DNA of 64,000 nucleotides from positions 3,182,686 through 3,246,685 of the forward strand of contig NZ_CP060397.1 of assembly GCF_015840715.1 (NCBI RefSeq), written 5' to 3'. The stretch is from Synechococcus sp. CBW1004 (lineage in GTDB: Bacteria; Cyanobacteriota; Cyanobacteriia; PCC-6307; Cyanobiaceae). Below, in pieces: positions 10,026 through 21,113 of the stretch; the first letter of the stretch is position 1; every line of letters begins with the position of its first letter. The position numbers were made by a program, and so were the translations under genes. The notes below the pieces were generated by a model that was not told where the DNA came from, ran no database searches, and worked only from the letters and a program-made list of their open reading frames with translations.

Positions 10026-10481
10026 TCAGCGCAGGTCGCGGCCCATCGCCCGGATGCCGCCGGGATCGAGCACGAAGCCAACCCGGTTCAGGGCGCTGAG
10101 TGCCTCCGGTGGCGCCGACAGCGACACGCTGCAGCCGCCCAGCTCGCGCCGCAGCCGCCCCAGCCCGGCGTGCACCAGCACCGCCAGAACGTCACCGCGG
10201 CCCGGATCACCAGGATCGCTGAGCAGATCCCAGAGGTTGGCGTTGAGGGCCAGATCGCTGGTGGCTCGCAGGAAGCCCACCAGTCGCTCCGCGTCGTCGC
10301 GGACGCCCAGATGCCAGGTGCTGCGCTCGAGCACCAGCTGCCAGCGGCCGCTGGGCCGGGGCCGCTCGCCGCAGAGTTCGAGCAGGCGGTTGAGCTCCTC
10401 GACCTCCAGCGGCGGTTGCCAGAGGAGCTGGTAGCCCTCCCGCAGGCGGGGCTGTGGCGGTTGGCTGCGGAACGGAAGCAA
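10026..10481 (-). CDS. GNAT-family N-acetyltransferase-like protein
   Basis: The 151-residue protein resembles small cyanobacterial GNAT acetyltransferases: an N-terminal helix ([12 protein letters not shown]), a strand ([21 protein letters not shown]), a segment [19 protein letters not shown] at the place of the acetyl-CoA pyrophosphate loop, and a C-terminal [16 protein letters not shown]. The glycine-rich acetyl-CoA loop (Q/RxxGxG/A) is not canonical, so activity and substrate are open. It follows ppc by 23 bases on the same strand and is probably the last gene of the trpE-gshA-ppc run. Confidence 0.65.
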   Translation of the reverse strand: MLPFRSQPPQPRLREGYQLLWQPPLEVEELNRLLELCGERPRPSGRWQLVLERSTWHLGVRDDAERLVGFLRATSDLALNANLWDLLSDPGDPGRGDVLAVLVHAGLGRLRRELGGCSVSLSAPPEALSALNRVGFVLDPGGIRAMGRDLR

Positions 10482-10504
10482 GGGAACAGCGCTGCGGGAG
10501 GGGA

Positions 10505-13500
10505 TCAGCCGGTGTTGCGCATGCCGGCGGCGATGCCGTTGATCGTCAGCAGCGCCCCCTGCAGCAGATCACTGCGGCTGTAGGTGCGGCCATCGCTGGC
10601 CCTGGCGGTTCCCTCGCTCATCGGTGGCTGGCGGTTCTGGTCACGCAGCAGTCGCAGCAAGGCCACCTGCAGATAGCCCAGGGGGATGATCGTGCGGTTG
10701 CGCAGCTCCACCGACAGCTGCAGGGCAGGGTCGCCGTCGAGCAGGCGCTCGTGACCGCTGATCGCCAGCACCAGATCGCGGGTGAGGGCGAATTCGCTGG
10801 CGATCGCCTCAAGGATGGCGGCGAAGGCCTCGCGGTGGCTGTCGCGTCCCAGCGAGCGCACGTAGTGACCGGCCAGGTCGAGGTCCACCTTGGCGAGGGT
10901 CATCTCCACCTTCGAGATGAGCATGCGGAAGAACGGCCAGCGCTGGTAGAGCAGCTGCAGCAGCTCCATCTGGCCCGCATCCTGCTGCAGCTCTGCCTGC
11001 AGGGCCGCCCCGACGCCGTACCAGCTGGGGAGCAGGAAGCGGCTCTGGGTCCAGCCGAACACCCAGGGGATGGCGCGCAGGCTGGAGAGATCCTTGGCGC
11101 CGCCCTTGCGCCGCGCCGGTCGGCTGGAGATCTGCAGCTTGCTGATCTCCTCGATCGGGGTGACCTGCTGGAAGAAGGCCACCAGATCAGGGTTGTCGTG
11201 CACCAGCGCGCGGTAGTGATCGCGCGAACGTGCCGCCAGCCGCTCCATCAGAGCGTTCCAGCTGGGCGTGTCATCGAGCGGGGTGGTGACGAGGCTGTTC
11301 TGCAGCACCGCCGTCGTGACGGTCTCGAGGTTGTAGAGGGCCAGCTCGGGCAGCGAGTACTTGGAGGCGAGCACTTCGCCCTGTTCGGTGATCTTGATCC
11401 GCCCCTTCAGCGTGCCGCCGGGCTGGGCCAGGATCGCCTGGTAGGCCGGGCCACCGCCGCGGCCGACCGAGCCGCCGCGGCCGTGGAAGATGCGCAGAGC
11501 GATGTCGTGATCGTCCGCCAGGCGCTGCAGGGCGATCTGGGCGCGGTGGATCTCCCAGTTGCTGGAGAGGAAACCCGAATCCTTGTTGCTGTCGGAATAG
11601 CCGAGCATCACTTCCTGCAGCGGCTGACCGGAGTCGGTGTTCGCTGTGAGCAGCTGGCGGTAGAAGGGCTCGGCGAACAGACGCCCCATCACCGCAGGCG
11701 CCCCCTGCAGGTCTTCCACCGTCTCGAACAATGGAATCACCAGCAGTTCGGAGCGCTGGGCGAGCGGATCCACCAGGCCGGCCTCCTTGGCCAGCAGCAG
11801 CACTTCCAGCAGATCCGACACCGTGTGGCTCATCGAGATCACATAGGTGCGGCAGATGCGCGTGCCGAACTCCTGCTGCAGGCGCTGCAGCATGCGGAAC
11901 ACCGCGAAGGTCTCGGCGGTGGCGGGGCTCCAGCGGGCCGCCGGCGGCAGCAGCGGCCGGCGGGTCTGCAGTTCCGACAGCAGCCAGGTGATCCGTTGCT
12001 CCTCGTCCATCTCGCCATAGGGCACCGGCAGCTGCAGGTAGCGGCTCAGCTCGTCGATGGCATCGCTGTGCCGGGTGCTCTCCTGGCGGATGTCGAGGCT
12101 GGCCAGGCAGAAGGCGAAGATGTGCACCTGCGTGAGCAGATCGCGCAGGGCCTCGCAGCGCAGACCGGTGGCGTCGAGGCTCTCCTTGATCAGCTCCAGG
12201 TCGTTGCGGAACTCTTCCGCGGAGGCGAAGTGCAGATCGACACTGGGGGTGCCGATGGCCGGCAGGCCGAAGGATCCCTCCCCGGGAACCGTGGCTGGGC
12301 CATCACAGGGTGACTCCCAGCCGGCCTCGGCGAGCTGCTCGTTGCGCCGGGCACTGAGGCGCAGTCGCTCGAGGATGTAACTGAGCTTGAGCCGGTAGGG
12401 CTCCTTGCGATAACTGGTGGCCCGCTCCTCGTAGATGTCGGGGAAGCGCAGCCGGTCGAGCTCGAGCGATTCGAGCAGCGCCTTGCTGGGCGGGCTCCAC
12501 TGCATCGAGATGCTCAGCTGGTCGCGCAGCTCCTCAACGGCGCGGATGTAGCGGCCGAACATCAGCTGACGCTGGAAGCAGGCCGTCCGCCAGGTGATCT
12601 CCGGCGTCACCGAGGGGTTGCCGTCGCGGTCGGAACCCACCCAGGAGCCGAAGGTGCAGAAGGCGTCGCGAGGCGGCACCACGTCGGGGTAGCTGCTGGC
12701 CAGGGCGGTGCGGATGCGGCTGCGCAGCTGCGGCATGGCGTCGAAGAGCACCTGCTGGAAGTAGTGCAGGGCGTAGTCGACCTCGTTGATCACCGTCGGC
12801 TTGAACTGGTGCAGCTCGTCGGTGCGCCACCACAGTCGGATCTCCTCCTCCAGCTGTTGCCGCAGCCGGTCGTGCTCGGAGGGATTGAGGGGATTGCAGT
12901 TCTGCAGCCTCTGGATCAGGGCCGCCACGCGCCGCTGCTTGTGGCGCACCGTGTGGCGCACGATCTCGGTGGGGTGGGCCGTGAACACCAGGCGGATGTC
13001 CAGCTCGCGCAGCAGCGTCTCCACCTGGGCGGGCGGCACCCCCAGTCCCCGCAGCCGCTCGAACAGCTCCCGGAAGGTGGCCGGCTCGCTCTGACGGGCC
13101 AGAGGGGGCACGAACGGGTCGCTGCTGACCACCTGGGGGGCGCTGCGCAGGCTCTCGAGATAGCTGTCCTCCTCGATGTGCTGCTCGATGATGTTGACGA
13201 GCTGGAAATAGAGCGAGAAGGCGCGCGCAGCGGCGATGCCGTCGGCCAGATCCATCTCACGGATCAGCTGCACGATGCCCGCCGTGTCGACGCTGCTCTC
13301 GTCCGCCAGCTCGGTGGGGGTGATCGGACCGCTGAGCTGTTTGAGCCGCAGCAACCTCTCCACCCGGTCGGGTGGGCACTCGCTGCGCAGCACCGACTGC
13401 CACAGGTCCTCGACCAGCTCGAGCCTCTCTGACAGCAGCCGGATCACCCGGGGAGCGGCCTCGTTCAGGCCGGCGGCGTGGGGAGCGCTGGGGAGGGCTT

Positions 13501-13558
13501 CCGGAGCGGGGCTGGGCACGGGCGTCACGGCCATGGGCGCTGCGGAGGGCTGCCGCAT
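10505..13558 (-). CDS. ppc: Phosphoenolpyruvate carboxylase
   Basis: The 1017-residue enzyme adds bicarbonate to phosphoenolpyruvate to form oxaloacetate, the anaplerotic entry into the cyanobacterial TCA branch. Diagnostic blocks are present: [19 protein letters not shown] with catalytic His195, [70 protein letters not shown] and the C-terminal RNTG tail. Length agrees with cyanobacterial PEPC. It starts 31 bases after the gshA stop on the same strand, so co-transcription with trpE and gshA is likely. Confidence 0.97.
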   Translation of the reverse strand: MRQPSAAPMAVTPVPSPAPEALPSAPHAAGLNEAAPRVIRLLSERLELVEDLWQSVLRSECPPDRVERLLRLKQLSGPITPTELADESSVDTAGIVQLIREMDLADGIAAARAFSLYFQLVNIIEQHIEEDSYLESLRSAPQVVSSDPFVPPLARQSEPATFRELFERLRGLGVPPAQVETLLRELDIRLVFTAHPTEIVRHTVRHKQRRVAALIQRLQNCNPLNPSEHDRLRQQLEEEIRLWWRTDELHQFKPTVINEVDYALHYFQQVLFDAMPQLRSRIRTALASSYPDVVPPRDAFCTFGSWVGSDRDGNPSVTPEITWRTACFQRQLMFGRYIRAVEELRDQLSISMQWSPPSKALLESLELDRLRFPDIYEERATSYRKEPYRLKLSYILERLRLSARRNEQLAEAGWESPCDGPATVPGEGSFGLPAIGTPSVDLHFASAEEFRNDLELIKESLDATGLRCEALRDLLTQVHIFAFCLASLDIRQESTRHSDAIDELSRYLQLPVPYGEMDEEQRITWLLSELQTRRPLLPPAARWSPATAETFAVFRMLQRLQQEFGTRICRTYVISMSHTVSDLLEVLLLAKEAGLVDPLAQRSELLVIPLFETVEDLQGAPAVMGRLFAEPFYRQLLTANTDSGQPLQEVMLGYSDSNKDSGFLSSNWEIHRAQIALQRLADDHDIALRIFHGRGGSVGRGGGPAYQAILAQPGGTLKGRIKITEQGEVLASKYSLPELALYNLETVTTAVLQNSLVTTPLDDTPSWNALMERLAARSRDHYRALVHDNPDLVAFFQQVTPIEEISKLQISSRPARRKGGAKDLSSLRAIPWVFGWTQSRFLLPSWYGVGAALQAELQQDAGQMELLQLLYQRWPFFRMLISKVEMTLAKVDLDLAGHYVRSLGRDSHREAFAAILEAIASEFALTRDLVLAISGHERLLDGDPALQLSVELRNRTIIPLGYLQVALLRLLRDQNRQPPMSEGTARASDGRTYSRSDLLQGALLTINGIAAGMRNTG

Positions 13559-13589
13559 GGGGGCAGACGGTGAAGAGAACGACCCATCA

Positions 13590-14750
13590 TCATCTCAAAG
13601 CGTGCGACGCATCTGTCGCAAGCCATGCCATCAGCTGTTCCTCCCGCTCGGCCAGTTCGGCGGCGGCGCTCGCCACGATCGCTGCGATCGATTCCCCGCG
13701 GCGGTGGCGCTTCTGCCAACGCATCGCCTGATTGCCGTGCTCCAGCAGGGTCTCCAGCGGGCTGAGAGCCGTGCTCAGCCCCAGTTCGGACGCCAGCGGC
13801 GCCAGCTCCGTCAATTCCTGCTCCAGCCAGCGGCGCGCCTCGATCGGTCGTCCGTCGCGCCAGTGGCAGAGGGTGCTCTCCAGGCTGCTGCGGGCGGCGG
13901 CGCGGTCGTTGGCATCCGCCAGGGCGGCCAGTTCCGCGCCTCCCAGGCGGCTGCACATCAGCGGGTCGTGCGGCTCCGGGTCGCGCAGGATCCGCTGCAG
14001 GCGCAGCTCGGCGAAGGCGGTCACCGCCAGCAGCTCCAGCGGATCGGCGATCAGATCACAGATCCGCAGCTCGACGCGGTTGAGGTCGTGAGGGCGGTCG
14101 TCGCCATTGGGCCGCACCGACGTCCACAGGTGGCGCACGTTGAACATCGCCCCGGCCGCCAGCTGCTCCTCCATCCAGCGGATGTAATGGGCGTGATCGG
14201 TGAACAGCGGCACCTGGGGCGGTGTGAGCGGGAACTGCAGCCAGCGCTGCGAGTGCACGCCGCAGCTCTCGCCGTCCAGGAAGGGGGAGCTGGCGCTCAG
14301 GGCCAGCAGCAGCGCCGCCTCGCAGCGGAGCAGCCGCAGGCCGGCGAACAGGGGCTGCATCGCCTCGATGCCGAGGTTGATGTGCACGCTGGCGGTGACC
14401 ACCCGCGTGCCGTAGGCGGCCTCGATCGTGTCGTGATATGGGTTTTCGGGGGCTGATCGCTCGAAGCGGTGGCTGTCACCGAGGCTCAGGGTGCTGCCCG
14501 GCAGCAGGGTGAGGCCGCGGGGGGCCAGCCAGGCCCGCAGGCGGCGACGGGGCTCCAGCAGCAGCTCCAGCTGGTGGCGGTAGCTGGGCTCTGGCGGGGT
14601 GGTGTACTCGAGGTTGCGGTTGTCGGGTTCGGTGACGAAGTCCGCCAGAGCGGCCGCCGCCTCGGCGGCGCAACCCACCACCTGGCCGTCCGGGCGGCCG
14701 GTGTACATCTCCACTTCGAACCCCTTGAGCAGACGCGCTGCCGCCATCAC
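13590..14750 (-). CDS. gshA: Glutamate-cysteine ligase, cyanobacterial type
   Basis: The 386-residue protein matches the cyanobacterial/plant-like glutamate-cysteine ligase group that performs the first step of glutathione synthesis. Visible conserved segments are [56 protein letters not shown] and [17 protein letters not shown]. The start codon overlaps the trpE stop by 4 bases (ATGA), so it is translationally coupled to trpE. No glutathione synthetase gene is in the window. Confidence 0.88.
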   Translation of the reverse strand: MMAAARLLKGFEVEMYTGRPDGQVVGCAAEAAAALADFVTEPDNRNLEYTTPPEPSYRHQLELLLEPRRRLRAWLAPRGLTLLPGSTLSLGDSHRFERSAPENPYHDTIEAAYGTRVVTASVHINLGIEAMQPLFAGLRLLRCEAALLLALSASSPFLDGESCGVHSQRWLQFPLTPPQVPLFTDHAHYIRWMEEQLAAGAMFNVRHLWTSVRPNGDDRPHDLNRVELRICDLIADPLELLAVTAFAELRLQRILRDPEPHDPLMCSRLGGAELAALADANDRAAARSSLESTLCHWRDGRPIEARRWLEQELTELAPLASELGLSTALSPLETLLEHGNQAMRWQKRHRRGESIAAIVASAAAELAEREEQLMAWLATDASHALR

Positions 14751-16384
14751 GGCCGCTCCGTGCCGTGACCGCCGCCGGTCGCCTCCGGCAGCAGGCAGGC
14801 CAGGGCCTTGAGCATGCCCCGGGCCTTGTTCAGTGTCTCTTCGTACTCGGCCTCGGGGCGGGAGTCGGCCACGATGCCGGCGCCGGCCTGCACCTGCACC
14901 CGCCAGCCGCGCCGTGAGCTGCCCGCCGCAGCAGGCTCGGGCAGCACCACCATCGTGCGGATGGTGATCGCGGTGTTCAGGGCACCGCGCAGGTCGACGG
15001 CGCCGTAGACGCCGGAATAGGGCCCGCGGGCGTCGGGCTCGAGGTCGTGGATCAGCTGCATCGCCCGGATCTTGGGGGCGCCGCTGACCGTGCCGGCGGG
15101 GAAGCAGGCCATCAGCAGATCCCAGATGTCCCGGTCAGGCGCGAGCAGGCCCTCCACCTGGCTGACGATGTGCATCACGTGTGAGTAGCGCTCGATCACC
15201 ATCAGGTCGCCCACGGCCACACTCCCCGGCCGGCAGACACGCCCGAGGTCGTTGCGGCCCAGATCGACCAGCATCACGTGTTCGGCCCGCTCCTTGGGAT
15301 CGGCGAGCAGCTCCACCTCCAGAGCGCTGTCCTCCTGTTCATCGCCGCCGCGGGGCCGGGTGCCGGCGATCGGCCGCACCGAGGCCCGCACCGTGCCGTC
15401 CTCCAGGGGCTCGGCCTTCACCATCACCTCGGGGCTGGAGCCGATCAGGTGCCAGTCGCCGAAGTCGAAGAAGGCCATGTAGGGCGACGGATTGACCATC
15501 CGCAGGCTGCGGTAGAGGTCGAAGGGATCGCGCTCGATCCGCGTCTCCAGCCGCTGGCTGAGCACCAGCTGGAACACGTCGCCGGCCTCGATGTGGGCTT
15601 CGCCGCGGCGCACGGCGTCTTCGAAGCTGGCCCGCTCGACGTTGCTGCGGATCGCCAGGTCGTGCATCACCTGATCGGTGGAGGCGTCATGCCAGCTCAG
15701 CGGGGTGACCGAGGCGGGCAGTGGCTCATGCATGCGTGCCTCCAGAGCGGCGATGCGGCCGGCGGCATGGTGCCAGGCGTGTTCGGCGTCCACCGGGTGC
15801 CCATCGGCCCCGGAGAGGTCGGCGTAGGCCAGGGCGGTGATCTGGCGCCGGACCTGGTCGAACACCAGCAGGCTGTCGGCAAGCATCCAGCAGCCGTCCG
15901 GCGGCGCGTTGGCAGGGGCGTCGTGCACCGGCACGGTGGGCTCGATCCAGCGGATCAGCTCGTAGCCCCAGAAGCCGAACAGCTGGCCCACCGGCGGCAG
16001 CCCCGGTACCGGCGCCGGGCTGAGCGGTGCCAGACACTGGCGCAGCAGCTGGAAGGGATTGCCCTGGAGCTCGTCGTGGCGCCCATCGCGCCAGCGACGC
16101 TCACTGCGCTCGCCCCGGGAGGTGAGGGTCCACAGCGGGTCGCTGACCACGAAGCTCCAGCGGCCGAGCCGTTCGCCCCCCTCGACGGACTCCAGCAGCA
16201 CGCCGTGGCCACGGCCGGCGCCCACCTTCAGCCAGGTGGTCAGGGGCGTCTCCAGGTCGGCGGGCCAGCGCTTCCACAGCGGGATCAGGGTGTGGCCGCC
16301 GAAGGCGAAGCGGTCGCCGGAACGCGCCCGGGCGGCCTCCGCCAGGAAGGCATCGCGGTCGGGTGAGCGGGCGGGTGCGGGCAT
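14747..16384 (-). CDS. trpE: Anthranilate synthase component I
   Basis: The 545-residue product converts chorismate to anthranilate with a TrpG partner, the first committed step of tryptophan synthesis. The N-terminal LLESVEGGERLGRWSFV holds the LLES feedback-site motif typical of TrpE. The chorismate-binding domain contains YMAFFDFGDWHLIGSSPE, VRPIAGTRPRG, HVMLVDLGRNDLGRV, HVMHIVSQVEGLL and FPAGTVSGAPKIRAM. I chose the ATG at 16384, because a longer frame would start inside the psaD terminator. PabB is the main alternative, but length and LLES favour TrpE. Confidence 0.92.
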   Translation of the reverse strand: MPAPARSPDRDAFLAEAARARSGDRFAFGGHTLIPLWKRWPADLETPLTTWLKVGAGRGHGVLLESVEGGERLGRWSFVVSDPLWTLTSRGERSERRWRDGRHDELQGNPFQLLRQCLAPLSPAPVPGLPPVGQLFGFWGYELIRWIEPTVPVHDAPANAPPDGCWMLADSLLVFDQVRRQITALAYADLSGADGHPVDAEHAWHHAAGRIAALEARMHEPLPASVTPLSWHDASTDQVMHDLAIRSNVERASFEDAVRRGEAHIEAGDVFQLVLSQRLETRIERDPFDLYRSLRMVNPSPYMAFFDFGDWHLIGSSPEVMVKAEPLEDGTVRASVRPIAGTRPRGGDEQEDSALEVELLADPKERAEHVMLVDLGRNDLGRVCRPGSVAVGDLMVIERYSHVMHIVSQVEGLLAPDRDIWDLLMACFPAGTVSGAPKIRAMQLIHDLEPDARGPYSGVYGAVDLRGALNTAITIRTMVVLPEPAAAGSSRRGWRVQVQAGAGIVADSRPEAEYEETLNKARGMLKALACLLPEATGGGHGTERP

Positions 16385-16402
16385 CGGGCGATGGACAGGC
16401 AG

Positions 16403-16429
16403 AAAAAAGGCGGGGCCCCGGGCCCCGCC
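16403..16429 (-). terminator. Rho-independent terminator of psaD
   Basis: A near-perfect GC stem (GGCGGGGCCC/GGGCCCCGCC) on the minus strand is followed by six T residues. It begins 24 bases after the psaD stop and sits just before the trpE start, separating the two transcription units. Confidence 0.88.
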
Positions 16430-16453
16430 ATTCAAGATGCTCGCCGGAACGGA

Positions 16454-16885
16454 TCAGGCGTCGTAGGTGGCTTTGCCGCTGAACTTGAGTCCGGCGGGAT
16501 TGGGGTTGGCGCCGATGCTGCGGGGGTTGTGGCCCACCATCGCGCGACCCTCGTTCACCTTCTCGGGGAAGACGCCGTCCTTGGGGTGCAGATATTCGGT
16601 GTCGCCGCCGGGATAGATGCGATAGATCTTGTAGTCCTCGATCCGAGGCTTGAATTTCGTGCGCAGCTGCGTGCCCAGAGCCAGGCACTGCTCCTTGCGG
16701 GCGAAATACATGATGTTTTCGCCCTCGTTCATGAGGGCGGCGCCACCGGTGGGAAGCTCGAACGCCTGGGACTTGCTGCTGGTCCAGGTGATGGCGTACT
16801 TCTCTTCGGTTTCGGCGGAGTTCAGCAGACCACCGGTGCTGCCGATGTGCTTGGGAAGTTGACCCGTGAGGGCAGTCGCTGGCAT
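16454..16885 (-). CDS. psaD: Photosystem I reaction center subunit II (PsaD)
   Basis: The 143-residue stromal-side PSI subunit forms the ferredoxin docking site with PsaC and PsaE. The sequence shows the PsaD hallmarks [73 protein letters not shown] and FPEKVNEGR. Start at [19 protein letters not shown] fits the family. It is a single-gene unit with a strong terminator. A GTTACA word (16898-16903, plus strand) sits just upstream of the start; it resembles half of an RpaB HLR1 site, seen here as sequence only. Confidence 0.97.
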   Translation of the reverse strand: MPATALTGQLPKHIGSTGGLLNSAETEEKYAITWTSSKSQAFELPTGGAALMNEGENIMYFARKEQCLALGTQLRTKFKPRIEDYKIYRIYPGGDTEYLHPKDGVFPEKVNEGRAMVGHNPRSIGANPNPAGLKFSGKATYDA

Positions 16886-17024
16886 GGCTCGCTGACCGTT
16901 ACAGGCGGAAGCTAGCACCGTGTTTTTGGTCGCTCGGGCCCGGTCGCGGCACTCTTCACACTCGTCGACAAACGCTGCGTCGGCCTGCACGAAGGGCGCG
17001 CTGGCAACGGCGCCTCTGGCGCTC

Positions 17025-18404
17025 TCAGCCCATCGGTTCGGCCAGCGGGAAGAACACGATCAAGGAGCTGCCATCGCGTTCGGTGAGCCGTCCTCCCAGG
17101 CGATGGAACAGACGGCGTGTCGCCTCGCTGCTCAGCTGCAGGCTGCCGGTGGCGGGGTTCCAGCTCAGTACCGGGCCCACCCGCTCGGCGGCGGTCGTCT
17201 CGCCGGTCTCTCGTTCCTCCTCCGCCAGGCCGGTGGCGCCCGCGGCCTTGCTGCTGAGCTGCAGCTTCAGGCGGGACCCCGCTGGTTGCAGGCTGAGTCG
17301 CACCTGGCTGCCGCTGGGCAGGCCGCGGCTGAAGCGATCCATCAGGCCGCCGAGCATCGTCTCGAGCCGGGTGGGATCGCTGAGTACCGGCGGCAGCCCC
17401 GGCTGGATGCGCAGCTGCAGCGTCAGGTCGCGGCGGGCCAGCTGACGCTGCCACAGCTCCTCCATCGCCTCCAGCAGCCGGCTGAGGTCGGTGCGGGCCA
17501 GCTCGCTGGCGGCCAGGGGCTGGCCGCTGCCGGGCTGGCGCTGCAGCTCGGCCGCCAGGAAGATCAGGCCGAAGCGGTCGATCTGCTCGCTGCACTCGCT
17601 GTCGATCTGCTCCAGGCGCTGACGCACCAGCGGCGTCAGTTCGCGGCGGCGCAGCAGGGAGCGGATCAGGGTGCGGATCGTGGCCAGCGGCGTGCGCACC
17701 TCGTGAGTGAGGGCCTCCAGAAGCTCCAGCTCGCCGGCAGTGCCGTCGGGGCGCGGTGAGGCCAGAGGCTGCAGGGTGACGCTGGGGGCGATCGCGGCCA
17801 GGCGTTCGGCCAGCCGGGGCCAGAACTGCAGCGCCAGCTCCGGGTCATTGTCGAGCGGGCCGAGGGCCTGCAGGGCCGCTGCCAGGGCGGCGGCGGCCGC
17901 AGGTTGCTCCTCCTGGAGACGCTGCAGCACAAGCTGGAGGGCGCCGGCGAGCACTTCGGCGTCGAAGCGCACGATCAGGCGCCGGGCCTGGGGAGGCCCA
18001 TCGAGGGCGAGGGCCACCTGCACCGCCGGTGTGATCAGCAGCAGCAGTGGATCGGTGCCGTCGTCCGGGTGCAGCGGCAGGCGCTGGAAGCCGAAGGGCT
18101 CGGCGGTCTCCCGGGACTCGTGGCGTCCCGGCAGCAGCGGCGCGCCGGTGGGCAGGAGCTGCTCCACTCCCTCCGGCGCCCACACCCAGCCCTGCAGGCG
18201 GCGCAGCAGGCGCGGCTCATACAACGCCGGCAGAGGGGCGGCGAGCCACAGGCCCCGGTCGGCGCCCGGTCCCGGCGCCAGCAGATCCTCCTGCAGGGTG
18301 GCAAGGGCAGCCCACCATTGACGCCGCACGCTGTCCTCGTCACCGCGACCGGGGGGAACATCCAGCGACAGCCGGCTGCGCAGCTCCGCGAGGCTCACCA
18401 CCAT
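17025..18404 (-). CDS. Histidine-kinase-like protein with degenerate ATPase domain
   Basis: The 459-residue soluble protein has no membrane segments. Residues 1-200 contain no recognised sensor domain. An H-box [13 protein letters not shown] with His234 opens a HisKA-type dimerisation helix pair ending near [14 protein letters not shown]. The following region keeps only a weak N-box-like stretch ([19 protein letters not shown]), and I cannot find clear G1/G2 boxes. The C-terminus ([23 protein letters not shown]) does resemble the end of a HATPase_c fold. The ATG at 18404 overlaps the rodA stop by 10 bases, so it is translationally coupled to rodA. A kinase with an atypical ATPase, or one acting only as a phosphotransfer or dimer partner, are both possible. 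Confidence 0.7.
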   Translation of the reverse strand: MVVSLAELRSRLSLDVPPGRGDEDSVRRQWWAALATLQEDLLAPGPGADRGLWLAAPLPALYEPRLLRRLQGWVWAPEGVEQLLPTGAPLLPGRHESRETAEPFGFQRLPLHPDDGTDPLLLLITPAVQVALALDGPPQARRLIVRFDAEVLAGALQLVLQRLQEEQPAAAAALAAALQALGPLDNDPELALQFWPRLAERLAAIAPSVTLQPLASPRPDGTAGELELLEALTHEVRTPLATIRTLIRSLLRRRELTPLVRQRLEQIDSECSEQIDRFGLIFLAAELQRQPGSGQPLAASELARTDLSRLLEAMEELWQRQLARRDLTLQLRIQPGLPPVLSDPTRLETMLGGLMDRFSRGLPSGSQVRLSLQPAGSRLKLQLSSKAAGATGLAEEERETGETTAAERVGPVLSWNPATGSLQLSSEATRRLFHRLGGRLTERDGSSLIVFFPLAEPMG

Positions 18405-19678
18405 CGCTGCAGGGCGCGGGTGCGACCGGCCACCGAGGCACACAGGCCGAGAGCCATGAAGTTCATCAGCAGGGAGGATCGTCCGTAGCTGAGCCAGGGC
18501 AGTGGGATGCCGGTGATGGGCCCCAGCCCGATCGTCATGTTGATGTTCACCACCACCTGGAACATCAGCATCGTCCCGACACCGATCACCACAAGCGATT
18601 CGTAGTCGCTGCTGGCCTGCCTGGCGATCCGCAGCAGCCGGGCCATCAGCAGGGCGAAGGCGGCTACGACGAGCACGGAGCCCAGGAAGCCCGTCTCCTC
18701 GCCGAGGGCGCTGAAGATGAAATCCGTGTGTTGCTCAGGGATGAAGCGCAGCCTGGTGAGCTGCCCTTGCATCAGGCCCATGCCCCAGAAACCGCCTGAG
18801 CCGATCCCGACCGTGCTCTGCAGCAGGTGATAGCCACCGCCGAGAGGGTCCTGGGAGGGGTCGAGAAACATGGTGAGCCGCTCGCGCTGGTGGGGCTTGA
18901 GGCCGTGCTGCCACAGCCAGGGCGTGGCCACGGCGGAGGCCCCCTGCACCGCCAGCACCACCGCCAGGCCCAGGCGTCTCCAGGGCAGAGAGCGCCAGGC
19001 CAGCAGCGCCATCAGCGGCACCCACGCCAGCAGACCCCAGGGGAACACGCCGGCCACGATTGCGGTGACCAGGGGCGAGAGCACAAGGATCAGCCAGTGC
19101 AGCGGCATGCCCGCCCAGAACAGCATCACCAGCAGGATCGCCCCGAACACCAGCGAGGTGCCCAGATCGGGCTGCACGAAGACCAGCAACCAGGGCAGCG
19201 CGATCACCGCCACAGGGCGCAGCAGATCCACGGGGCGGTCGATCGGGTGGCGCGCCAGCACCCCGGCCAGCAGAAGGATGGCGCCGATCTTGGCGAACTC
19301 CGAGGGCTGCACATAGAAGCCGCCGATGTTGATCCAGCTCTGGGCCCCCAGGGCTGAGGTGCCCACCAGCCGCACGGCGATCAGGCTGAGGACCATGGCC
19401 CCATAGATGGGCCCCTGCCAGTGGCGGTAGTGCCCGACGGGGATGCGCGAGAGGCCCAGGGCCACCGCCATGCCCACGCCGGCCGTCACCCAGTGCTGAT
19501 ACCAGTCGGCGTAGTCAGCCTGACGCTGGGTGCTGGCGATGAGCACGCCGGCGATCAGGCACAGACCGAGGGGCACGCCCCAGAGGATCCAGTCGATCTG
19601 GCCGAGGCGTCGCCGCAGGGCACCCCGTCGCGATGGCCAGGCGCCGCGACGCCGGCCGCGGGCGCTCAGCACGGCCAT
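18395..19678 (-). CDS. rodA: Rod-shape-determining peptidoglycan glycosyltransferase RodA
   Basis: The 427-residue SEDS-family membrane protein polymerises glycan strands with a class B PBP during elongation. Several hydrophobic helices are evident, with family blocks such as GAQSWINIGGFYVQPSEFAK, VFVQPDLGTSLVFGAI, GGGYHLLQSTVGIGSGGFWG, RFIPEQHTDFIFSALGEE and GIPLPWLSYGRSSLLMNF. It begins 4 bases after the mrp stop and its 3' end overlaps the kinase-like gene, so the three genes form a tight operon. RodA rather than FtsW is chosen from the GGGY/IPEQHTDFIF context and overall length. Confidence 0.9.
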   Translation of the reverse strand: MAVLSARGRRRGAWPSRRGALRRRLGQIDWILWGVPLGLCLIAGVLIASTQRQADYADWYQHWVTAGVGMAVALGLSRIPVGHYRHWQGPIYGAMVLSLIAVRLVGTSALGAQSWINIGGFYVQPSEFAKIGAILLLAGVLARHPIDRPVDLLRPVAVIALPWLLVFVQPDLGTSLVFGAILLVMLFWAGMPLHWLILVLSPLVTAIVAGVFPWGLLAWVPLMALLAWRSLPWRRLGLAVVLAVQGASAVATPWLWQHGLKPHQRERLTMFLDPSQDPLGGGYHLLQSTVGIGSGGFWGMGLMQGQLTRLRFIPEQHTDFIFSALGEETGFLGSVLVVAAFALLMARLLRIARQASSDYESLVVIGVGTMLMFQVVVNINMTIGLGPITGIPLPWLSYGRSSLLMNFMALGLCASVAGRTRALQRWW

Positions 19679-19682
19679 CGCT

Positions 19683-20831
19683 TCAGGCCCGGCCGGCCGC
19701 GGGAACGGCGCCGGTCAGAGCATCCAGCCGATCGGCCAGCTCCAGGAAGGCGCGGGCACTGAGGGATGTGGGCGCGCCGAGCACCACCGGCTGGCCGCCG
19801 TCACCACCGGTTCGCACCGGCATCTCCAGCGGCAGCTGGGCCAGCAGTGGGACGCCGGCCTCCTCGGCCAGCTGGGCGCCACCGCCGCTTCCGAACAGCT
19901 CGTAGCGCCGGTCCGGGGCATCCGGAGGGATGAAGGCGCTCATGTTCTCGATCACGCCCAGCACCGGCACCCCCATCTGCAGGAACATCGCCAGGCCGCG
20001 GCGGGCATCCTGCAGTGACACCTTCTGGGGGGTGGTGACGATCACGGCGCCCGCCATCGGCACCGCCTGGGCCAGGCTGAGCTGGGCGTCGCCGGTGCCG
20101 GGGGGCAGGTCCACCACCAGCACGTCGCGTTCACCCCAGTCGACCTGATAGAGGAACTGGCGGATGATGCCGTTGAGCATCGGCCCCCGCCAGATCACCG
20201 GCTGGTTCTCCTGAATCAGCAGGCCCATCGACACCATGGCAATGCCGCAGGTCTCGATCGGACTGAGCACCTGCTCATTGCCGCTGCCGCGCACCTCCGG
20301 CGTGCGGTCGGCCACGCCCAGCATGGTGGGGGCGTTGGGGCCGTAGATGTCGGCGTCAAGCAGGCCGACGCGCAGGCCGCGGGCCGCCAGGGCGCAGGCC
20401 AGGTTGACGGCCACCGTGCTCTTGCCGACGCCGCCCTTGCCGCTGCTGACGGCGATCACCCGCTGCACGCCCGGGATCGGCTGCCGCTCCGGTACCTGGC
20501 CATGGCCGCCTGTGCCGTGGCCGGCACCCCCGATCGGGCCGCTGGAGGGCGGCGTCTGGGCGGCGGCCAGCTCGATCTGCACGTCCTCGATGCCGTCATG
20601 GCCGAGCAGGGCGGCGCGGGCTGCCTCGACGATGCGCTGCTGCTGGCTGGCGGCGAAGCGGGGCAGGGCCAGTTCGAAGATGGCGCGCTGTTCGCGGCGG
20701 CGCACCCGCCGGATCCAGCCCAGCTCCAGCAGGGTGCGACCGCTGCCGGCGTCGCGCAGCTCGTTGAGGCAGGCCTCCAGAGCGGCGGTTTCGGGATTCG
20801 GCGTGGAGGGGGCCGGAGCGGGGGAGGCCAT
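19683..20831 (-). CDS. Mrp/NBP35-type iron-sulfur cluster carrier ATPase
   Basis: The 382-residue protein has an N-terminal MIP18/DUF59 domain (roughly residues 10-85) followed by a Mrp ParA-like ATPase with the deviant Walker A VSSGKGGVGKST near residue 135, the LLDADIYGPNAPTMLG block and VVDLPPGTGDAQLSL. Mrp proteins bind and transfer Fe-S clusters in the cytoplasm. The usual CxxC after ENMS is absent here (ENMSAFIPPDAPD), which I believe is usual in the cyanobacterial subgroup. The ATG at 20831 was chosen because the frame upstream is Pro-rich and unlike the family. First gene of the mrp-rodA-kinase run. Confidence 0.88.
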   Translation of the reverse strand: MASPAPAPSTPNPETAALEACLNELRDAGSGRTLLELGWIRRVRRREQRAIFELALPRFAASQQQRIVEAARAALLGHDGIEDVQIELAAAQTPPSSGPIGGAGHGTGGHGQVPERQPIPGVQRVIAVSSGKGGVGKSTVAVNLACALAARGLRVGLLDADIYGPNAPTMLGVADRTPEVRGSGNEQVLSPIETCGIAMVSMGLLIQENQPVIWRGPMLNGIIRQFLYQVDWGERDVLVVDLPPGTGDAQLSLAQAVPMAGAVIVTTPQKVSLQDARRGLAMFLQMGVPVLGVIENMSAFIPPDAPDRRYELFGSGGGAQLAEEAGVPLLAQLPLEMPVRTGGDGGQPVVLGAPTSLSARAFLELADRLDALTGAVPAAGRA

Positions 20832-21113
20832 GAACAGGCGCAAGGGGCGGAGAGGGGCGTCCGGGGGAGAGGCCGGCCTGGGTGGCGGGGCGGGCCCCGC
20901 GGTGGAGGGCACCCCCACAGGCGGCATCCGGCAGGGCGGATCCTAGGGAGGACCTCCGTGGCGCACGGTGCCGGTCGGGACGGTCGGCCCCCCGTGGGCC
21001 CCATGGCCCTGGCATGACAGAGGTTCTCGCCCCCTTGTGTGCGGGGGGGGGCGCCTGAAAACGTAAGGAAGTCCCCACCCTGCGGTTCCGCCCCGCAGAT
21101 CCGCAGCTCGCCC

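Noticed and set aside
9721-10081. Upstream extension of the recF frame
   Set aside because: It runs antisense through the tRNA-Arg gene and has no RecF similarity.
10454-12313. 619-codon open frame on the plus strand
   Set aside because: It is a shadow of ppc in GC-rich DNA; the translation has the His/Gln/Val-rich composition typical of such shadows.
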